Part shown: positions 6,792-9,437 of the stretch, in pieces
Layout: each line of letters begins with the position of its first letter
How positions within the stretch are numbered: the stretch's first letter is position 1
DNA from: Micavibrio_A sp964423095
GTDB taxonomy: Bacteria > Pseudomonadota > Alphaproteobacteria > Micavibrionales > Micavibrionaceae
NCBI GenBank assembly: GCA_964423095.1
Contig: CAYRDI010000059.1
Location: forward strand, 1 to 9,437
Direction of reading: 5' to 3'
Length of the DNA: 9,437 bases
Notes under the pieces: model-generated
Seen by the model: only the letters and a program-made list of their open reading frames with translations
Told to the model about the DNA's origin: nothing
Databases searched by the model: none
Translations under genes and position numbers: made by a program

Positions 6792-6992
6792 ATGGCTGTT
6801 CGCTACCGTGTGCCCTATCCGCCGCCTCCTGTTGTCCCCCCTTTGGGGCCGGCCGTGCAGAAAGCCTTTGATCCTTGGCGGGTCAAGGAAAACGGCAAGC
6901 CGCTAACCCTGAGCGGGATAGCCAAAACCGAAGCCGAGCATCGGCAAACCGGTGGCTATCACAGGATCCCGCTGGATGCAGGTATTCGGTAA
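6792..6992 (+). CDS. Small proline-rich hypothetical protein, 66 residues
   Basis: I do not recognise this protein. It starts MAVRYRVPYPPPPVVPPLGP, a proline-rich head (residues 8-20), followed by a charged part (AFDPWRVKENGKPLTLSGIAKTE and on to residue 66). It has no membrane helix or signal peptide, and base use in the frame resembles a real gene. No ribosome binding site is clear before ATG 6792. Another ATG at 6779 in a different frame would give about 30 residues (MKKFYGCSLPCALSAASCC...), which looks less protein-like downstream. It sits in the nusG-rplK gap, 59 bases before the L1 operator. A proline-rich cytoplasmic peptide or a lineage-specific small protein are both possible. Confidence 0.42.
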   Translation: MAVRYRVPYPPPPVVPPLGPAVQKAFDPWRVKENGKPLTLSGIAKTEAEHRQTGGYHRIPLDAGIR

Positions 6993-7050
6993 TCTTTCGG
7001 ATTTTCCTTGCAATCTCTCCCTAAATTCCTTAATTGTCGCTGCCATTAAA

Positions 7051-7106
7051 GGTTGTGGGAGGCTTTCGGACATTTAAAGTCCATGTTCCGGGCCGTACCA
7101 CAAACC
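7051..7106 (+). promoter_or_regulatory. Ribosomal protein L1 operator in the rplK-rplA leader (23S rRNA mimic)
   Basis: In RNA, GGTTGTGG (7051-7058) pairs with CCACAAACC (7098-7106) with one bulged A (7102). Inside it, GGC (7061-7063) can pair with GCC (7092-7094), and CGGACAT (7067-7073) with ATGTTCCG (7083-7090) with one bulge. The left strand GTGGGAGGCTTT (7055-7066) is, as I recall, identical to the L1 binding site of E. coli 23S rRNA (helices 76-77). The right strand GCCG...TACCAC also matches it. In many bacteria L1 binds such a copy in the rplK leader and blocks translation of rplK and, by coupling, rplA. The element ends 31 bases before ATG 7138. A TTGCAA (7008-7013) upstream may be a -35 box, but its -10 is weak. 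Confidence 0.88.
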
Positions 7107-7137
7107 TCGTTTAAAACCCTTTTGTTACGAGGATACA

Positions 7138-7569
7138 ATGGCAAAGGAAATCACAGGTTATATCAACCTGATCATTCCGGCTGGTGCGGCAAACCCGTCC
7201 CCGCCGATCGGACCGGCTCTCGGTCAACATGGTGTGAACATCATGGAATTCTGCAAAGGCTTTAACGCCAAAACGGAATCCATGGAAAAAGGGATGCCGA
7301 TCCCGGTTGTGATCACGGTGTTCAAAGACCGTTCGTTCTCCTTCATCACGAAGAAGGCACCGAACAGCTACTACATCAAAAAAGCGACGAAACTGAAATC
7401 CGGTTCCAAACTGCCGGGCAAAGACATCGTCGGGGCCATCAAGAAATCGCAAGTAAAAGAAATTGCGAAAGACAAGATGGTCGACATGAACGCAAAAGAC
7501 CTCGAAGGCGCAATGCGCATTATCGAAGGCTCCGCACGTTCCATGGGCATCGAAGTGGTGGAGGGCTAA
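7138..7569 (+). CDS. rplK: 50S ribosomal protein L11
   Basis: A 143-residue protein of standard length. The N-terminal domain has the proline-rich switch PSPPIGPALGQHGVNIMEFC (20-39), which moves against 23S rRNA in the GTPase centre and is the target area of thiostrepton. The C-terminal rRNA-binding domain ends in GSARSMGIEVVEG. L11 also takes part in stringent activation of RelA. GAGG (7129-7132) lies 5 bases before ATG 7138, and the L1 operator is just upstream, so L11 synthesis should fall when free L1 accumulates. rplA begins one base after the stop. Confidence 0.97.
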   Translation: MAKEITGYINLIIPAGAANPSPPIGPALGQHGVNIMEFCKGFNAKTESMEKGMPIPVVITVFKDRSFSFITKKAPNSYYIKKATKLKSGSKLPGKDIVGAIKKSQVKEIAKDKMVDMNAKDLEGAMRIIEGSARSMGIEVVEG

Positions 7570-7570
7570 T

Positions 7571-8275
7571 ATGGTTGCAAACACAAAGAAAAACAAAGCA
7601 ATTGCTGCAAAGGTTGAAGCAGGCAAAGCCTACACGATCGAAGAAGCCGTCAAGGTTTTGAAAGACTGTGCGCAAGGGCGTAAATTCGATGAAACCATCG
7701 AAATCTCGCTCAACCTTGGTATCGATCCGAAATATGCGGATCAACAGGTGCGCGGCGTGATCTCGCTCCCGAATGGGACGGGCGCAAAAGTCCGGGTGGC
7801 AGTGATCGCCCGCGATGCAAAAGCCGAAGAAGCCAAAGCCGCTGGTGCAGACATCGTCGGTGCCGAAGACCTGATCGAACAGATCAAGGGTGGCAAGATC
7901 GACTTCGACCGCTGCATTGCAACGCCGGACATGATGGGTCTGGTCGGGCAGGTGGCAAAGGTTCTGGGTCCCAAAGGCATGATGCCGAACCCGAAACTGG
8001 GCACCGTAACGCCGGATGTCAAAAAGGCCGTGGCGGAAGCAAAAGCAGGCTCGATCGAATTCCGCGCTGAAAAGACCGGGATTGTTCAGGCGGGCGTTGG
8101 CAAGGCATCGTTCGATGAAAAGAAACTGGTGCAAAACATCGCTTTCTTCCTCGATGCCATTCAAAAGGCAAAACCGGCCGGCGCAAAAGGTACCTACATG
8201 AAGAAAGTGACCCTTTCGTCGACGATGGGCCCGGGCCTGAAGCTCGACTTGCAGTCCGCCAAAGCCGCGGCATAA
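7571..8275 (+). CDS. rplA: 50S ribosomal protein L1
   Basis: A 234-residue two-domain protein of normal length. It forms the mobile L1 stalk near the ribosomal E site and helps release deacylated tRNA. The family signature lies around MGLVGQVAKVLGPKGMMPNP (about residues 121-140), with NGTGAKVRVAVIA in domain I. GGAGGG (7560-7565) inside the rplK end precedes ATG 7571 by 5 bases, and only one base separates the two genes, so translation is coupled. L1 is expected to act as the translational repressor of its own operon through the site at 7051-7106. A strong terminator follows. Confidence 0.97.
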   Translation: MVANTKKNKAIAAKVEAGKAYTIEEAVKVLKDCAQGRKFDETIEISLNLGIDPKYADQQVRGVISLPNGTGAKVRVAVIARDAKAEEAKAAGADIVGAEDLIEQIKGGKIDFDRCIATPDMMGLVGQVAKVLGPKGMMPNPKLGTVTPDVKKAVAEAKAGSIEFRAEKTGIVQAGVGKASFDEKKLVQNIAFFLDAIQKAKPAGAKGTYMKKVTLSSTMGPGLKLDLQSAKAAA

Positions 8276-8291
8276 ACGAAGCAAATTTAAA

Positions 8292-8318
8292 AAAAACCCC
8301 GCATCACGCGGGGTTTTT
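8292..8318 (+). terminator. Rho-independent terminator after rplA
   Basis: An 11-bp stem pairs AAAAACCCCGC (8292-8302) with GCGGGGTTTTT (8308-8318) around loop ATCAC. The T run is 8314-8318. It starts 17 bases past rplA and only 19 bases separate its end from the MOSC start codon, so it splits rplA from everything downstream. Confidence 0.93.
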
Positions 8319-8336
8319 AAATTCCAGGAGTGTTGA

Positions 8337-9254
8337 ATGAGTATTAAAGTCGAACAGATCATTACTTATCCTTTGAAATCAGGAAAGGGGATAACGCATT
8401 CATATGGCGAAGTTACTGTTCATGAAACAGGATTGGAATATGACCGGATGTGCATGTTGGTACATGCGGAGGGCGATGAAAAAGGAAAGTTTATTTCTCA
8501 AAGAGAAAAAGGATGCTCTGGTTTAAGCCAAGTCAAAACAGAAGTTGTGGCAGACCGCGAAGGTATATTTTTTGAATTCTCTTTGCCCAATGGCATAAAT
8601 TTTAAAGAACGATGGCCTAATGCGGGGGCAAATATTGATCCTGTCAGCGTCTGGAAAAGCCAGTGCCATGGAATTGATGCAGGCGAAGAGGCGGCCTATT
8701 ACTTTTCCGAGTATCTGGATAGGCCCGTAAGACTTATGTTCTACCCTGATCGCGCCCCGCGCGCGGTTGATCCTACATACGGCCAAGAGGGCGATACGAC
8801 CAGCTTTGCAGATGGGTATCCCGCCTTAATAACGTCTTCATCGTCTTTTTTATCTTTGCGAGAACATTTTCAAGATGGAGCAGGTGTTTCTCATCAAGAT
8901 TTTAGACCCAATATTATATTGAGTGGTACTGCACCATTTGAAGAAGATGTCATGCATCATATTCGGATTGGTCAGGTTGAGTTCGAAATCGTCAAGCCCT
9001 GTGCGCGATGTGTGATGACAACCATCAATCAAGAAACGGGCGAAACAGGCAGAAAAGAGCCTCTACAAACTCTTACCCTGTTAAGACGCGGTAAGGGGGA
9101 GGGGATTCAAGGGGTTTTCTTTGGGCAAAACGCCATTCCGCGGGGTTTGGGCATATTTAGTGACCGGATAAAAGTTGGAGATGAGGTGGAGATTCTGTCC
9201 ACCCGCCCGGTTCATGCGGCCTTGAAAGGCGTGGGATTAGGTTTTCGACCTTAA
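8337..9254 (+). CDS. MOSC-domain protein (YcbX/mARC-like)
   Basis: A 305-residue cytoplasmic protein with the MOSC N-terminal beta-barrel followed by a MOSC domain. N-terminal marks are YPLKS (11-15) and GLEYDR (32-37). The linker FADGYPALITSSSS (157-170) and FRPNI (189-193) are typical. The MOSC core carries PCARC (221-225), whose cysteine is the expected molybdenum-cofactor or sulfur-carrying residue, and FGQNAI (262-267). Relatives such as YcbX and mARC reduce N-hydroxylated compounds with molybdenum cofactor; others move sulfur to metal clusters. AGGAG (8326-8330) is 6 bases before ATG 8337. Codons are more A/T-rich than in rplK-rplA, as expected for a weakly expressed or separately acquired gene. 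No promoter fits in the 61 bases after rplA, so expression may depend on readthrough. Confidence 0.88.
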   Translation: MSIKVEQIITYPLKSGKGITHSYGEVTVHETGLEYDRMCMLVHAEGDEKGKFISQREKGCSGLSQVKTEVVADREGIFFEFSLPNGINFKERWPNAGANIDPVSVWKSQCHGIDAGEEAAYYFSEYLDRPVRLMFYPDRAPRAVDPTYGQEGDTTSFADGYPALITSSSSFLSLREHFQDGAGVSHQDFRPNIILSGTAPFEEDVMHHIRIGQVEFEIVKPCARCVMTTINQETGETGRKEPLQTLTLLRRGKGEGIQGVFFGQNAIPRGLGIFSDRIKVGDEVEILSTRPVHAALKGVGLGFRP

Positions 9255-9260
9255 AAAAGC

Positions 9261-9290
9261 TTGACCAAGGCCTTTATTTCCCCCTATAAA
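9261..9290 (+). promoter_or_regulatory. Strong sigma-70 promoter, probably for rplJ-rplL
   Basis: TTGACC (9261-9266) matches five of six -35 bases. TATAAA (9285-9290) matches five of six -10 bases. The spacer is 18 bases. It is the best promoter-like pair I found in the window. Transcription would begin near 9297, just before the L10-type leader. It starts 6 bases after the MOSC stop. Confidence 0.65.
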
Positions 9291-9304
9291 GCCTCCGAAC
9301 TTCC

Positions 9305-9354
9305 TGTCCAAGACTGCCTGGGACCTTCGGGTTTAAACATCCGGCACAGATGGG
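9305..9354 (+). promoter_or_regulatory. Ribosomal protein L10 leader (autoregulatory RNA of rplJ)
   Basis: The sequence CCAAGACTGCCTGGG (9308-9322) resembles the conserved start of the L10 leader found before rplJ. TGCC(T)GG (9315-9321) pairs with CCGGCA (9341-9346). An apical stem ACC/GGT (9323-9325, 9330-9332) is capped by a TTCG tetraloop. AAGAC on the left and CAGAT on the right lie opposite each other below the stem, as expected for the kink-turn where L10-L7/L12 binds. The outer TCC/GGG (9307-9309, 9352-9354) closes it. In other bacteria this RNA lets L10 repress its own operon. It predicts rplJ directly downstream. Confidence 0.68.
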
Positions 9355-9424
9355 TAAAAAGCGAAACTACATGGCCTTTATGGGCTGAGATCGTTTTTTA
9401 TGCATTGAAAAGGTTTTGTTCTGG

Positions 9425-9437
9425 ATGGCCCGAAACG
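9425..9437 (+). CDS. rplJ: Possible first codons of rplJ (ribosomal protein L10), cut by window end
   Basis: Only ATG GCC CGA AAC G is visible, preceded by AAAAGG (9408-9413) at 11 bases. An alternative CTG start at 9421 in another frame reads L-D-G-P-K-R, which is slightly closer to the usual M-D/E-R...K opening of L10. Too little sequence is present to choose. The call rests on the L10 leader and promoter upstream and on the standard gene order after rplA. Confidence 0.28.

Noticed and set aside
6779..6871. Short frame from ATG 6779 (MKKFYGCSLPCALSAASCC...) resembling a secretion or lipoprotein signal
   Set aside because: It ends after about 30 residues, overlaps the longer 66-residue frame and has no ribosome binding site. 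The resemblance rests on a few residues.
7520..8362. 280-residue open frame on the minus strand opposite rplA
   Set aside because: It covers L1, the terminator and the MOSC start. It is antisense to a conserved ribosomal gene and has no family features.
9269..9381. Repeated GGCCTTTAT (9269-9277 and 9373-9381), both able to pair with ATAAAGCC (9286-9293), as a switch between two RNA structures
   Set aside because: The first copy and the pairing partner lie inside the promoter, upstream of the predicted transcription start near 9297. Most rplJ transcripts would therefore not contain them.

Overview
The window looks like chromosomal DNA of an alphaproteobacterium of moderate G+C content. The evidence is the gene order (tuf, tRNA-Trp, secE, nusG, rplK, rplA, then a leader typical of rplJ), a full-length homospermidine synthase of the type found in Blastochloris and relatives, and the protein sequences themselves. 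The genus cannot be read from the sequence. The framework is the conserved translation and transcription cluster that normally runs tuf - tRNA-Trp - secE - nusG - rplK - rplA - rplJ - rplL - rpoB. Here unrelated genes interrupt it at four places.

Layout. Bases 1-95 are the 3' end of EF-Tu, closed by a strong terminator. A divergent CYTH-family protein (238-1140) lies between tuf and tRNA-Trp (1211-1286). Four genes sit between tRNA-Trp and secE: a diacylglycerol-kinase-family lipid kinase, a calcineurin-like phosphoesterase overlapping it by 4 bases, homospermidine synthase with its own terminator, and an alpha/beta hydrolase. secE and nusG follow (5609-6361), ended by a terminator. A 776-base gap before rplK holds two small unrecognised ORFs and then an RNA element that closely imitates the 23S rRNA site for ribosomal protein L1. 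rplK and rplA (7138-8275) end at another terminator. A MOSC-domain gene (8337-9254) separates rplA from a strong promoter and an L10-type leader at the right edge, so rplJ should begin at or just beyond the window end.

How it works together. tuf, secE-nusG, rplK-rplA and the expected rplJ unit appear to be separate transcription units, since a hairpin terminator closes each of the first three and the fourth has its own promoter. L1 made from rplA should bind the leader before rplK and repress both genes. L10 (with L7/L12) should do the same at the right edge. The inserted genes act in lipid phosphorylation, phosphoester hydrolysis, polyamine synthesis, ester or amide hydrolysis and probably molybdenum-cofactor-linked sulfur chemistry. 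Polyamine synthesis has an obvious but unproven link to ribosome function. I saw no CRISPR array, insertion sequence, integrase or phage gene. The most interesting parts are the L1 operator, the small-ORF gap between nusG and rplK, and the repeated interruption of a normally compact cluster.
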